Shown one piece after another: positions 23,640-36,421 of a stretch of 64,000 nt of DNA. Position 1 is the stretch's first letter. The number at the start of each line of letters is the position of its first letter. Below the pieces are notes generated by a model. The model saw nothing but the letters and a program-made list of their open reading frames with translations, ran no database searches and was not told where the DNA came from. The stretch is from Ampullaceana balthica (lineage: Eukaryota > Mollusca > Gastropoda > Lymnaeidae). A program made the translations under genes and the position numbers. The stretch covers positions 1-64,000 of the forward strand of contig CALYLW010000335.1 of assembly GCA_944989445.1 (NCBI GenBank), written 5' to 3'.

Positions 23640-23752
23640 TGTATCATGCCCCTCAATATGCCCCTCAATATGCCCCTCAATATGCCCCTCAATATGCCCC
23701 TAAATATGCCCCTAAATATGCCCCTCAATATGCCCCTCAATATGCCCCTCAA
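23640..23752. repeat. 12-bp tandem array, about 9 copies
   Basis: Unit tatgcccctcaa, with two units reading cctaaa. Confidence 0.95.
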
Positions 23753-23965
23753 AAGGATGTAGAGCTGTTTCCCTTGGTTGTAATCAGTTTCATTGCATCA
23801 TGTCGTCCCCTGAACGTTGCGTTATAATTCTTCTCAATGCGTGATGATCATGATCATATTAAAAAAAATTGCAATTTTTTTTTAAAACTGAATCCTAGCT
23901 GTAAGGGGTGCGGGTGGCGCTAGGGTAGTCTTGTTTGGATTAAATGTCTGTCAGATTGTTTGACA

Positions 23966-26846
23966 AGGACATTGGTACGAGAGTACGACCAAGACAAGAT
24001 TGGTTGAGTGTGACAAAGAAGTTGGTACGAGAGTACGACCAAGAGGAGATTGGTTGAGTGTGACAAGGAAGTTGGTACGAGAGTACGGCCAAGACGAGAT
24101 TGGTTGAGTGTGACAAGGAAGTTGGTACGAGAGTACGACCAAGACAAGATTGGTTGAGTGTGACAAAGAAGTTGGTACGAGAGTACGACCAAGACGAGAT
24201 TGGTTGAGTGTGACAAGGAAGTTGGTACGAGAGTACGGCCAAGACGAGATTGGTTGAGTGTGACAAGGAAGTTGGTACGAGAGTACGACCAAGACAAGAT
24301 TGGTTGAGTGTGACAAAGAAGTTGGTACGAGAGTACGACCAAGACGAGATTGGTTGAGTGTGACAAGGAAGTTGGTACGAGAGTACGGCCAAGACAAGAT
24401 TGGTTGAGTGTGACAAAGAAGTTGGTACGAGAGTACGGCCAAGACAAGATTGGTTGAGTGTGACAAGGAAGTTGGTACGAGAGTACCACCAAGACGAGAT
24501 TGGTTGAGTGTGACAAGGAAGTTGGTACGAGAGTACGACCAAGACAAGATTGGTTGAGTGTGACAAAGAAGTTGGTACGAGAGTACGACCAAGACGAGAT
24601 TGGTTGAGTGTGACAAGGAAGTTGGTACGAGAGTACGACCAAGACGAGATTGGTTGAATGTGACAAGGAAGTTGGTATGAGAGTACCACCAAGACGAGAT
24701 TGGTTGAGTGTGACAAGGAAGTTGGTACGAGAGTACGGCCAAGACAAGATTGGTTGAGTGTGACAAGGAAGTTGGTACGAGAGTACCACCAAGACGAGAT
24801 TGGTTGAGTGTGACAAGGAAGTTGGTACGAGAGTACGACCAAGACGAGATTGGTTGAGTGTGACAAGGAAGTTGGTACGAGAGTACGGCCAAGACAAGAT
24901 TGGTTGAATGTGACAAGGAAGTTGGTACGAGAGTACGACCAAGACGAGATTGGTTGAATGTGACAAGGAAGTTGGTACGAGAGTACCACCAAGACGAGAT
25001 TGGTTGAGTGTGACAAGGAAGTTGGTACGAGAGTACGGCCAAGACAAGATTGGTTGAATGTGACAAGGAAGTTGGTACGAGAGTACGACCAAGACGAGAT
25101 TGGTTGAATGTGACAAGGAAGTTGGTATGAGAGTACCACCAAGACGAGATTGGTTAGGTGTGACAAGGAAGTTGGTACGAGAGTACGACCAAGACGAGAT
25201 TGGTTGAGTGTGACAAGGAAGTTGGTACGAGAGTACGGCCAAGACAAGATTGGTTGAATGTGACAAGGAAGTTGGTATGAGAGTACCACCAAGACGAGAT
25301 TGGTTGAGTGTGACAAGGAAGTTGGTACGAGAGTACGACCAAGACGAGATTGGTTGAGTGTGACAAGGAAGTTGGTACGAGAGTACGGCCAAGACAAGAT
25401 TGGTTGAATGTGACAAGGAAGTTGGTACGAGAGTACGACCAAGACAAGATTGGTTGAATGTGACAAGGAAGTTGGTACGAGAGTACGGCCAAGACAAGAT
25501 TGGTTGAATGTGACAAGGAAGTTGGTACGAGAGTACCACCAAGACGAGATTGGTTGAGTGTGACAAGGAAGTTGGTACGAGAGTACGGCCAAGACAAGAT
25601 TGGTTGAGTGTGACAAGGAAGTTGGTACGAGAGTACGACCAAGACGAGATTGGTTGAGTGTGACAAGGAAGTTGGTACGAGAGTACGACCAAGACGAGAT
25701 TGGTTGAGTGTGACAAGGAAGTTGGTACGAGAGTACGACCAAGACGAGATTGGTTGAGTGTGACAAGGAAGTTGGTACGAGAGTACGACCAAGACGAGAT
25801 TGGTTGAGTGTGACAAGGAAGTTGGTACGAGAGTACCACCAAGACGAGATTGGTTGTGTGTGACAAGGAAGTTGGTACGAGAGTACGACCAAGACGAGAT
25901 TTTTTGAGTGTGACAAGGAAGTTGGTACGAGAGTACCACCAAGACGAGATTGGTTGAGTGTGACAAGGAAGTTGGTACGAGAGTACGACCAAGACGAGAT
26001 TGGTTGAGTGTGACAAGGAAGTTGGTACGAGAGTACGACAAAGACGAGATTGGTTGAGTGTGACAAGGAAGTTGGTACGAGAGTACGGCCAAGACAAGAT
26101 TGGTTGAATGTGACAAGGAAGTTGGTACGAGAGTACGACCAAGACAAGATTGGTTGAATGTGACAAGGAAGTTGGTACGAGAGTACGGCCAAGACAAGAT
26201 TGGTTGAGTGTGACAAGGAAGTTGGTACGAGAGTACGGCCAAGACAAGATTGGTTGAATGTGACAAGGAAGTTGGTACGAGAGTACCACCAAGACGAGAT
26301 TGGTTGAGTGTGACAAGGAAGTTGGTACGAGAGTACGGCCAAGACAAGATTGGTTGAGTGTGACAAGGAAGTTGGTACGAGAGTACGACCAAGACGAGAT
26401 TGGTTGAGTGTGACAAGGAAGTTGGTACGAGAGTACGACCAAGACGAGATTGGTTGAGTGTGACAAGGAAGTTGGTACGAGAGTACGACCAAGACGAGAT
26501 TGGTTGAGTGTGACAAGGAAGTTGGTACGAGAGTACGACCAAGACGAGATTGGTTGAGTGTGACAAGGAAGTTGGTACGAGAGTACCACCAAGACGAGAT
26601 TGGTTGAGTGTGACAAGGAAGTTGGTACGAGAGTACGACCAAGACGAGATTTTTTGAGTGTGACAAGGAAGTTGGTACGAGAGTACCACCAAGACGAGAT
26701 TGGTTGAGTGTGACAAGGAAGTTGGTACGAGAGTACGACCAAGACGAGATTGGTTGAGTGTGACAAGGAAGTTGGTACGAGAGTACGACCAAGACGAGAT
26801 TGGTTGAGTGTGACAAGGAAGTTGGTACGAGAGTACCACCAAGACG
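23966..26846. repeat. 50-bp tandem array, about 57 copies, with 750-bp higher-order copies
   Basis: The unit contains gttggtacgagagtac then gaccaagacgagattggttgagtgtgacaag in pieces. Diagnostic variants are gacc/ggcc/cacc, aagacgag/aagacaag and gagtg/gaatg. Rare variant tttttgagtg occurs at 25901 and again at 26651, exactly 750 bp (15 units) apart with the same neighbours. All three minus frames are open for up to 998 codons; these are not genes. Confidence 0.98.
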
Positions 26847-28082
26847 TTTACCAACAGACACGTGATCATTGTGTTTCCATGAGGTCCGTGTTGCCGAGTG
26901 GGGTGTACACTCAAAGACGACTGGGCCTGGAATCAATTTAGAGAATCCTACCGCGTGGTCAGAGTTAGGGGGTTAGTAGGTGGGGAGTTTGTTTAGTCTA
27001 TGTGTGTGTGTGGGGTTACAACACCATGGTTTAGTCTCTCTCTCACACACTCTCTAGCTATCTCTTTTTCACGCACACACACACACTTTGCTGTCCTTTA
27101 TTACGTTAAGGATATTATTTAAATCTAATCTACTCCACACAAAACTATGATTTCAGACGAGATCTCTTGTCGGAATCTGGAGTGAGATTCTACCCCTCCC
27201 CCAAACCGCTGCCCCGATTCTGTTATTGATTTCGCGCCATTATTTATTTACGACTATAAATTCTCCATAACTTCCCTTTAGCAGGACGTCACACGTCGTT
27301 TCCACCCGCTGAATCTGATCACGTGACTTGATGGGCGCGGACATCGATTTGGTTTACAGTGTATAAATAATGGAATGAAAATAATTGGAAAAGAAAGTTT
27401 TTATATAACAAAAAAAAATCAATATTTAAAGGAGAGAGTAATCGATGTTTAAAATAAGGTTGAACTAATCGAAGTTATTCCACGTCAAGCGACGTGATCA
27501 AACAGTTGAGGTAATTACCACACGCCAGCCAAACGACAGGTCGTCTGCTGTGAAGATTTCCCGAGCATCTGTAAAAATAAAAATGAATTTGTCTTCAAAA
27601 ACTTTCAACTTGTATCTGTGGTGTGCGGATTATAAGCCACTATAAAAAAATATTTTTTTGGATCAATGATACAATCTTATCTTAAAATAACCATTTGTTT
27701 TTGCACAAATCAATTTAAAAAAATATATATTGAAGGTCTTTTTTTTTAAAACAAAAGTGCTAAATTATAATATAAATACTCCCACAATTCCAAAATACAC
27801 ACACACACATAAAACACACCCCAGACGCAGACAATCATACACATGCATGCCGAAATGCCATAACTTCTAATACACGCCTGCGCATGAATGCACTCACGTA
27901 TTAACGCCATAATTGCACACCATAATTGCACACCACTTGCAGACTAAATGTCAGTGCGGCAAGTCGTGTTCTAATAGAAGGGGCGTAGTCTCTACACCAA
28001 CTCTCATAATATAAATCACATAATCACATGCTTCTCCGCGTTCTAGGTCTGTTGTCATTTCTAAAATATGACACCTTTACAT
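26847..28082. other. Single-copy segment with microsatellites
   Basis: GT, CT and CA runs lie at 27000-27090. One TCACGTGA motif is at 27319. No gene seen; the minus open frame 27746-27931 lies over a CA-rich stretch. Confidence 0.4.
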
Positions 28083-28160
28083 AGGACTATGGTGTCACAC
28101 CAACATGACACCCTAGGGTCACACCAACATGACACCATAGGGTCACACCAACATGACACC
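28083..28160. repeat. 24-bp tandem repeat, about 3 copies
   Basis: Core gggtcacaccaacatgacac. It directly abuts the 3' end of the RTE-like LINE fragment. Confidence 0.85.
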
Positions 28161-28763
28161 CTTGAACTATCCCTTAACCCGTAGTTGGGTCGTTGGGGCA
28201 CCATCATGAACTGCACACTATCTCACGCGATTTGTCCCGGTTCTGTGCTGCCCTTTGAGAGTCGCTGAATGACAGGCCGGTCCACTCCTTGATATTGTCT
28301 TCCCATCTCTTCTTTTGTCTGCCTCTTTTCCTTCCTCCCTGGACTGTGCCTTGCAATATAGTCTTTACGAGACCTCCAGTTCTTGTCACGTGTCCGTACC
28401 ATCGTAGTTTCCTCTTCTTAATTGTGGTGAGAAGGTCCTCGTAGGGGCCAATGCAGTACTTATTGTGTTGCGGACCGCTTCGTTTGTGATGTGCGCTGTG
28501 TAGGAGATGTTCAGTATCTTTCTGAAACATCTCATCTCTAGCGCATTGATTCTTCTTTGGAGGTCTGCAGTGAGCGTCCAAGCCTCACAACCATACAAGA
28601 AGACCGACATCGCCAGAGAGCGCATTAGTCGGAACTTTGATCTCAGGGAGAGTTTCTTGCTTTGTCAGATGGTCTTTAGTTTACTCAATGCTGCCATTGT
28701 TCGGGCCAATCCGGCAAGTATTTCTGGCTTTGAGCCTTCGTCGGATATTATGGCCCCTAGATA
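28161..28763 (-). pseudogene. RTE-type LINE, C-terminal part of the reverse transcriptase ORF (decayed)
   Basis: Read on the minus strand from about 28763, the translation has YLGAIISDEG-like, RSLAMSVFLYGCEAWTLTA, RRINALEMRCFRKIL, KRKLRWYGHVTRT, TILQGTVQGGRKRGRQKKRW and EDNIKEWTGL. This order is the C-terminal end of RTE/BovB-like LINE polyproteins, often misnamed craniofacial development protein 2-like in animal gene sets. A TGA replaces an expected TGG (Trp) near 28670 and a frameshift near 28450-28480 splits the two open pieces, so it is dead. The polymerase catalytic core and endonuclease are absent (5' truncated). The 5' end abuts the 24-bp array at 28772. Confidence 0.85.
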
Positions 28764-28771
28764 TCACATCA

Positions 28772-29460
28772 GTTGTGAACAATTTAAACACCCCGTTTTT
28801 GAACAAGTTAAACACCTCATTTGTGAACAATTTAACACCTCAGTTCTGAATAAGTTAAACACATCACTTGTGAACAATTTAAACACATCAGTTGTGAACA
28901 ATTTAAACACCCCGTTTGTGAACAAGTTAAACACCTCATTTGTGAACAATTTAACACCTCAGTTCTGAATAAGTTAAACACATCACTTGTGAACAAGTTA
29001 AACACATCAGATGTGAACAATTTAAACACCCCGTTTTTGAACAAGTTAAACACCTCATTTGTGAACAATTTAACACCTCAGTTCTGAATAAGTTAAACAC
29101 ATCACTTGTGAACAATTTAAACACATCAGTTGTGAACAATTTAAACACCCCGTTTGTGAACAAGTTAAACACCTCATTTGTGAACAATTTAACACCTCAG
29201 TTCTGAATAAGTTAAACACATCACTTGTGAACAAGTTAAACACATCAGATGTGAACAATTTAAACACCTCAGTTGTGAACAAGTTAAACACATCAGTTGT
29301 GAACAATTTTAACACATCAGTTGTGAACAAGTTAAACACATCAGTTGTGAACAATTTAAACACATCAGTTGTGAACAATTTAAACACCCCAGATGTGAAC
29401 AATTTAAACACATCAGTTGTGAACAATTTAAACACATCAGTTGTGAACAATTTGAAACAT
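28772..29460. repeat. 24-bp tandem array with 119-bp higher-order blocks
   Basis: Core gtgaacaatttaaacacatc then agtt. One defective unit (gaacaatttaacacctcagt then tctgaat) recurs at 119-bp spacing near 28825, 28944, 29063 and 29182, so a five-unit block (5 x 24 minus 1) was copied. The minus-strand frames of 78 to 126 codons are by-products. Confidence 0.95.
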
Positions 29461-29648
29461 CCCAGACTTTGTATTACTTATCGCCTGTATTTTGACCTCA
29501 ACGTTCACTAGAGTGTGTAGTGTGTAGTCAATCCTAGTGTTTTCCCCGACCGCCTTAAAGTCAAGAAATCTTGTACACCTCGTGTACTCATGACAATCTA
29601 ACCTACCAACACCCCCACACCACACACATTCACACATATATATATTCA

Positions 29649-30514
29649 CAGTCGTACCTCGAGATAGTGTCGGAGAAGGTGGTAGGGGACGAGAACTGAT
29701 GGCAGAAAACATTACGGCATTGCGTACGAAAAACTTTACATCATGAATATAAAATGTTATGTACAAACTTTGTATGAATAAATATAAAATTAACACATTT
29801 AGTACAACTGTACACTAAACTAACGTAACATAACACTTAAACGTATGTAAATTATTATTTTATTTATTTTTTATTTTTAAAAAAGTTTTGTTTTGCGCTT
29901 TGAATTTTCTTTTTCACCTTTCATTTTCTTTGCCTCACTTCCAACTTCCAGCAACATCTTCTTTTGCCTTATTTTTAAAAATCATTTTTATCTTCGCTTA
30001 CTAATGTTCTGTTCTTCGCTTACTAATGTTCTGTTCTTCGCTTACTAATGTTCTGTTCTTCGCTTACTAATGTTCTGCTCTTCCCTTACTAATGTTCTGT
30101 TCTTCGCTTACTAATGTTCTGTTCTTCGCTTACTAATGTTCTGTTCTTCGCTTACTAATGTTCTGTTCTTCGCTTACTAATGTTCTGTTCTTCGCTTACT
30201 AATGTTCTGTTCTTCGCTTACTAATGTTCTGTTCTTCGCTTACTAATGTTCTGTTAGCAAATGTTGATGGTAGGAAGCTTGTTCTTGACTGCAAGTTTTA
30301 CAATGTTTCTGAAACGAGTCAGGCACATGTCATTGTACTGCGCTAGAATTGTAGGTGACGCGTTGAATGAAGTCACGTGATGCCCACTGTTGTCAGCTGC
30401 GCGTTTTTCGTATCTTGGGATTTTTTTCGTATCTTGGATCGAAAAATTCTTGGAGAGGCCTCTCGTATCTTAGATTTTTCGTATCTTCAAGCATTCGTAT
30501 CTCGAGGTACCACT
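29649..30514. mobile_element. Tc1/mariner (pogo/Tigger-like) non-autonomous element
   Basis: The left end CAGTCGTACCTCGAGATA and the right end (inverse AGTGGTACCTCGAGATACGA) are terminal inverted repeats of the CAGTGGTACCTCG type seen in Tigger/pogo-related MITEs. Further inside the right end, cgtatctt recurs several times (30407-30490). About 870 bp with no transposase. The interior carries a 22-bp tandem array (30000-30254). The expected TA duplication is blurred by flanking (TA)n at 30514-30530. Confidence 0.7.
30000..30254. repeat. 22-bp tandem array inside the pogo-like element
   Basis: About 11.5 copies of cgcttactaatgttctgttc plus two bases, with one cccttac variant. It lies wholly inside the inverted-repeat element 29649-30514. 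Confidence 0.96.
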
Positions 30515-30607
30515 ATATATATATATATATTAGCACACATTCTGAAAATCGACAAGTTTGGCGCCCCTGACGTTTTACATTTAGAGTAAAATCTTTAACC
30601 AACACAC

Positions 30608-31264
30608 ACCCTAACCCCATCACACCCTCACCCCATCACACCCTCACCCCATCACACCCTCACCCCATCACACCCTCACCCCATCACACCCTCACCCCAT
30701 CACACCCTCACCCCATCACACCCTCACCCCATCACACCCTCACCCCATCACACCCTCACCCCATCACACCCTCACCCCATCACACTCTCACCCCATCACA
30801 CCCTCACCCCATCACACCCTCACCCCATCACACCCTCACCCCATCACACCCTCACCCCATCACACCCTCACCCCATCACACCCTCACCCCATCACACCCT
30901 CACCCCATCACACCCTCACCCCATCACACCCTCACCCCATCACACCCTCACCCCATCACACCCTCACCCCATCACACCCTCACCCCATCACACCCTCACC
31001 CCATCACACCCTCACCCCATCACACCCTCACCCCATCACACCCTCACCCCATCACACCCTCACCCCATCACACCCTCACCCCATCACACCCTCACCCCAT
31101 CACACCCTCACCCCATCACACCCTCACCCCATCACACCCTCACCCCATCACACCCTCACCCCATCACACCCTCACCCCATCACACCCTCACCCCATCACA
31201 CCCTCACCCCATCACACCCTCACCCCATCACACTCTCACCCCATCACACCCTCACCCCATCACC
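30608..31264. repeat. 16-bp tandem array, about 41 copies
   Basis: Unit ccccatcacaccctca, very homogeneous, with strong strand asymmetry (almost no G on the plus strand). Confidence 0.98.
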
Positions 31265-31415
31265 CAAAAAGGGGAGAGAAAGAAGAACATCCGGTAAAAG
31301 ATAAGTTATCGATTATTATTCTCTTTTAAAAAAAACCTAAGAAATGGCCGCCAAGTGGCGCGGTAATCGTTTACAAACTGATCTAGTCCCAGTGAATTAA
31401 GAAGCCTGGTTTCAT

Positions 31416-32200
31416 AGATACTAGTGATGTAGCTCCAACGGTAATAGTCGTTTAGATTCATAGCTTTAAGACTTGTAGTCACACAGGTTCTAGTGATGTA
31501 GTCACACAGGTTCTAGTGATGTAGCCACACGGGTTCTAGTGATGTAGCCACACGGGTTCTAGTGATGTAGCCACACGGGTTCTAGTGATGTAGCCACACG
31601 GGTTCTAGTGATGTAGCCACACGGGTTCTAGTGATGTAGCCACACGGGTTCTAGTGATGTAGCCACACGGGTTCTAGTGATGTAGCTCCAATGGTAATAG
31701 TCGTTTAGATTCATAGCTTGTAGCCACACAGGTTCTAGTGATGTAGCCACACGGGTTCTAGTGGTGTAGCTCCAATGGTAATAGTCGTTTAGATTCAAAG
31801 CTTTAAGCCTTGTAGTCACACAGGTTCTAGTGATGTAGCTCCAATGGTAATAGTCGTTTAGATTCATAGCTTGTAGCCACACAGGTTCTAGTGATGTAGC
31901 CACACGGGTTCTAGTGGTGTAGCTCCAATGGTAATAGTCGTTTAGATTCAAAGCTTTAAGCCTTGTAGTCACACAGGTTCTGGTGATGTTGCCACATGGG
32001 TTCTAGTGGTGTAGCTCCAATGGTAATAGTCGTTTAGATTTAAAGCTTTAAGCCTTGTAGTCACACAGGTTCTGGTGATGTTGCCACACGGGTTCTAGTG
32101 ATGTAGCCACACAGGTTCTGGTGATGTAGCCACACAGGTTCTAGTGATGTAGCCCAAAAGGTTCTAGTGATGTAGCCACACAGGTTCTAGTGATATAGTC
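31416..32200. repeat. 24-bp tandem array with inserted larger block repeats
   Basis: The 24-bp unit ttctagtgatgtagccacac then gggt alternates with a longer segment (ctccaatggtaatagtcg ... gctttaagccttgtagtc) that is itself repeated about five times. The array therefore has two levels of periodicity. Confidence 0.93.
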
Positions 32201-32784
32201 CAAATAAAATAAGTATTTTTACATAAAAGGATATCGCCAAGTGCTGTGTACGAAACGTTGTAGCATATCGCAGCCATAATGACGTAAACATTTTGTACTC
32301 TCAAACCCTCTTGTTCATATTCCTCTCATTACTTTCCTAAACATTCTCTTAATTGACGCACTTCCTGTCAATGCTACATGTAACATTAACCAATCAAAAA
32401 CAAATATCTATCTATCCGTAGCTTCACAATTTTTTTCTCCTTTTTGTTTCCACTCACAAACGTCTTGGCAACACTATCAATTTAACATTAAAAAAATAAA
32501 AATTGTCCCCTTCTCTTTATCTATGACATAAAGCATTTAAACCTCAATTTATTGCCAATTTATTCCCAGTTTATCCTTCGCGGCATATTGATCCCAGTGT
32601 ACGCCACTCAACCACCCTGGCCCCCTCCCTGACACACCCTCTAGCCTCCCCATCACCAGGGCCATGTCGGCCGCCGTAAAACGTTTAGACCTCTTACTGA
32701 TCGTTGTGTGGGATCTTCAGATGAGTGCCCACTTAGCATGTCCCACCCTTCACCCCCTAGACTCCCCCTTCCCCCATAAATTCA
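32201..32784. other. Single-copy spacer
   Basis: No gene, array or mobile element recognised. Confidence 0.4.
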
Positions 32785-33335
32785 GCTCTCTCTTTCTCTG
32801 CCTCTCTCTTTCTCTGTCTCTCTCTTTCTCTGCCTCTCTCTTTCTCTGCCTCTCTCTTTCTCTGTCTCTCTCCTTCTCTGCCTCTCTCTTTCTCTGTCTC
32901 TCTCTTTCTCTGTCTCTCTCTTACTCTGCCTCTCTCTTTCTCTGCCTCTCTCTTTCTCTCTCTCTTTCTCTGCCTCTCTCTTTCTCTGTCTCTCTCTCTC
33001 CCTGTCTCTCTCTTTCTCTGTCTCTCTTTCTCTGTCTCTCTCTTTCTCTGGCTCTCTCTTTCTCTGTCTCTCTCTTTCTCTGTCTCTCTCTTTCTCTCTC
33101 TCCTTCTCTGCCTCTCTCTTTCTCTGTCTCTCTCTTTCTCTGTTTCTCTCTTTCTCTGTCTCTCTCTTTCTCTGTCTCTCTCTTTCTCTGGCTCTCTCTT
33201 TCTCTGTCTCTCTCTTTCTCTGTCTCTCTCTTTCTCTATCTCTCTCTTTCTCGGTCTCTCTCTTTCTCTGTCTCTCTCTCTTTCTCTGGCTCTCTCTTTC
33301 TCTGTCTCTGCCTCTCTCTTTCTCTGGCTCTCTCT
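32785..33335. repeat. 550-bp polypyrimidine tract with a CTCTCTTTCTCTG-type unit
   Basis: The plus strand is almost pure C/T, built of tctctctttctctgtc-like units of 14-18 bp. Such tracts can adopt H-DNA. Long Leu/Ser and Arg/Glu open frames on the two strands are artefacts of composition. Confidence 0.97.
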
Positions 33336-35306
33336 CGCTCGCGTCCGTTCGTTCCACCGTGTAATTCCTATAGATGTCAAGAGTATGTCGAGGGCCGTCG
33401 GAGGAGATGTTAAATTAGGATCTACGGTTATCGCCTCCTGTCATGAGACGACAAAGTTGGAAACCGGAACGGTATTATTTTACCTTTCGTTCCGTCTATT
33501 GAAAATAAATCTAGGGATGAAATAAAAGACATTAAAGGCGGTTTTAAAAATAACCATTCGTCATGTTCATTTAAGAGCCATTGACTTTTTTATGCTTGAC
33601 TTTAGATTTTAGAACTTAAGACAGCTGGTCAGGTTTTAAGGTGAACGTTTGCTTTTCTAATAATGACTTCTCATTCATGACTGTTTTTAAAGGTTTCTGA
33701 AGGTGAAAACTTGATTTATTTTTATTTGTTTATTTATTTATTTATTTATTTATTATTATTTTTATTTTGTTAATCGGAAAAGGGGCGGAAGGGGATTATT
33801 TTATTCTTTATCTAAAGTTAGGCTCAGTAGTTTCAAAAGTGCCAGGAACATGCATAGAGTACGTCATTATAATGTTTGAATGGTCGGTTTTAAATATTCA
33901 AAAACGATCTGGTTTTTTAGATCTGTCCGTTAAAATAAGAGAGGGGGGTGGGGGTGGGGGGCTGGTGAGTACCTCTCCCAGTTAACTTAACGACCACCAA
34001 CCGACGTGGTCTGACATCGGCTGCTGAGCCAGTTTTAGCAGACGACCCGATGTTTAAAACCGACAGTAAACGAACACCCCGACTAACGACGGGTTAGGAC
34101 AACAACGAGAGGGTGAGGTAAGTTAAAGGGGAGGGGGTGTATTGGAGAGAACCTACCCTTGCTCCCCCTCTCGAGCCGTTCCAGAGTTCAGGCGTCAGTA
34201 ATCGGCCAATTAACATCTGGGGACAGAACCGGAAGTGTCTGAGTTTTGTAGAGATTGGACTAATCTGATGGACCAAGGTGGAAAGTGATGGGATTTTGTT
34301 AGTGGAAAGAAAAAAAAAGATCTCTGTTGGAAATGTGTGCGATACCAAATATTTAAAAGCAGTTTGTACCAAGGATTATTGGTTGTGTTTTGAATTTCGT
34401 ATTTCTCGTAAATTTTATTATTCTGGGAAAACGAGTTTTTCGTTTATGCTGGAATCGTTTGGTTCTAGTATCGCCATTGCCTACTGCACATCCGAGGTAA
34501 TCGATACCTTTCTAATATGCTTTTCAGGCGTGAGTCAAATACAAACACTGACCACTCGTAGATATAATACATACAATAACATATTTTTGAGTATTGCATT
34601 CTCTACAGGTCGATTATTCAAGCTTTGAATCCGCTGCATGTTTACAATATCATGTTTATTACAACTTGTAGCCAACTTTAGTTTCGAATTTATGCTTTGT
34701 TACTAGGTCTAGGTCTACGTGTAGGTCTACGTCTAGGTCTAAGTCTAAGTGTACGTCTAGGTCTAGGTCTAGGTCCAGGTCTAGTCATTCAGAGAAAGTA
34801 ATTCCCTTGCACAAAGTGACAATTTGTGACAATCTGTTGTTTGCTGGAAATTTTAAGAAATATAAAAAAAAACATCAACTAACAATAAAATATATTGATG
34901 AAACAAGGGAAGAATTTTATGGGGAACAAACAAATTCCTTGAAGTCTTTTATGTACTTAATGTTTAGCGGGATCCCTGGAGAAAAAATGGTTGGGTTGGG
35001 GGGGGAGGGTTGGTTCCAGACAAAAGGAAACAATTTTAGATGGAAATATTCTTGATAACTCCGATTTTCAATATAATCTCTCGATACCTTTTAACCGATT
35101 TTTTTTTATCATAAGCGATTTAAGTTTGTCTCAATGGGATCCCAAGATTGAAATCTCTGTCCACTCTCTGGGATATTAAATGTCTCCTCTAGAATCTATT
35201 AGCAGGCAGGCAATTTTTAAAAAAAGACGGAAATTCATTTTACTCAAAAGAACCGCCCAACACTTATAGATCAGGATCAACTGGAGGATGGGCAATAGCT
35301 AGAGTT
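33336..35306. other. Mostly single-copy segment
   Basis: Holds a (TTTA)n run (33715-33770) and a 6-bp array (34705-34790). Open frames at 34278-34628 and 34807-35055 show no recognisable protein and no splice logic, so none is called. Confidence 0.4.
34705..34790. repeat. 6-bp array (taggtc and variants)
   Basis: About 14 copies of a hexamer reading aggtct, acgtct or aagtct. It is not a telomere repeat. Confidence 0.9.
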
Positions 35307-36133
35307 CATGCGTTTGATAGAGTTCATGCGTTGATAGAGTTCATGCGTTGATAGAGTTCATGCGTTGATAGAGTTCATGCGTTGATAGAGTTCATGTGTT
35401 GATAGAGTTCATGCGTTGATAGAGTTCATGTGTTGATAGAGTTCATGTGTTGATAGAGTTCATGCGTTGATAGAGTTCATGTGTTGATAGAGTTCATGTG
35501 TTGATAGAGTTCATGTGTTGATAGAGTTCATGTGTTGATAGAGTTCATGTGTTGATAGAGTTCATGTGTTGATAGAGTTCATGTGTTGATAGAGTTCATG
35601 TGTTGATAGAGTTCATGTGTTGATAGAGTTCATGTGTTGATAGAGTTCATGTGTTGATAGAGTTCATGTGTTGATAGAGTTCATGTGTTGATAGAGTTCA
35701 TATGTTGATAGAGTTCATGTGTTGATAGAGTTCATGTGTTCATAGGTTCATATATTGATAGAGTTCATGTGTTGATAGAGTTCATAATTTATAGAGTTCA
35801 TGTGTTGATAGGTTCATATTTTGATAGACTTCATGTGTTGATAGAGTTCATGTGTTGATAGAGTTCATGTGTTGATATAGCTCATATGTTGATAAAGTTC
35901 ATGTGTTGATAGAGTTCATGTGTTGATATAGTTCATATGTTGATAGAGTTCATGTGTTGATAGAGTTCATGTGTTGATAGAGTTCATGTGTTGATAGGTT
36001 CATGTGTTTATAGAGTTCATGTGTTTATAGAGTTCATGTGTTGATAGGTTCATGTGTTGATAGGTTCATGTGTTGATAGAGTTCATATGTTGATAGAGTT
36101 CATGTGTTGATAAAGTTCATATGTTGATAGAGT
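35307..36133. repeat. 17-bp tandem array, about 48 copies
   Basis: Unit tagagttcatgtgttga. The first third uses atgcg in several units and is uniform; the last third has many lost or changed bases, so decay is greater at the right end. Confidence 0.97.
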
Positions 36134-36421
36134 GCAAAACAACAGACCTTATATTTATATATCTGTAATCCTAGCGTCTTTTGCCATTCAAAAAGGATTA
36201 TCTAAGGCCTAAGGATTTACATGAATTAAACAAAATGCTTTTTTCTGTATGGGTGTGAATTACTCTATCTGCAAAGGTCAGTCAAAGAGATGGGGGTAAG
36301 ATTAACACCAGATGAAGATTATTTTCTTCAAAAAGTGCTGTAGCCTGTGGCGTAGGAATGGTAATGGGGAGGGGGGTACATTCGCCTAGATGCCTTTCTA
36401 ATCCCCCGAAAGACGTGCGAT

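Noticed and set aside
23920..26936. 998-, 948- and 586-codon minus-strand open frames
   Set aside because: They come from the 50-bp array, where three units (150 bp) keep every minus frame open. No domain, signal peptide or unique sequence is present.
32664..33413. Leu/Ser-rich and Arg/Glu-rich open frames
   Set aside because: Translations of a CT-rich tract; composition alone explains them.
34705..34790. Telomere-like hexamer array
   Set aside because: The hexamers are taggtc, tacgtc and taagtc, not TTAGGG or a known telomere motif.
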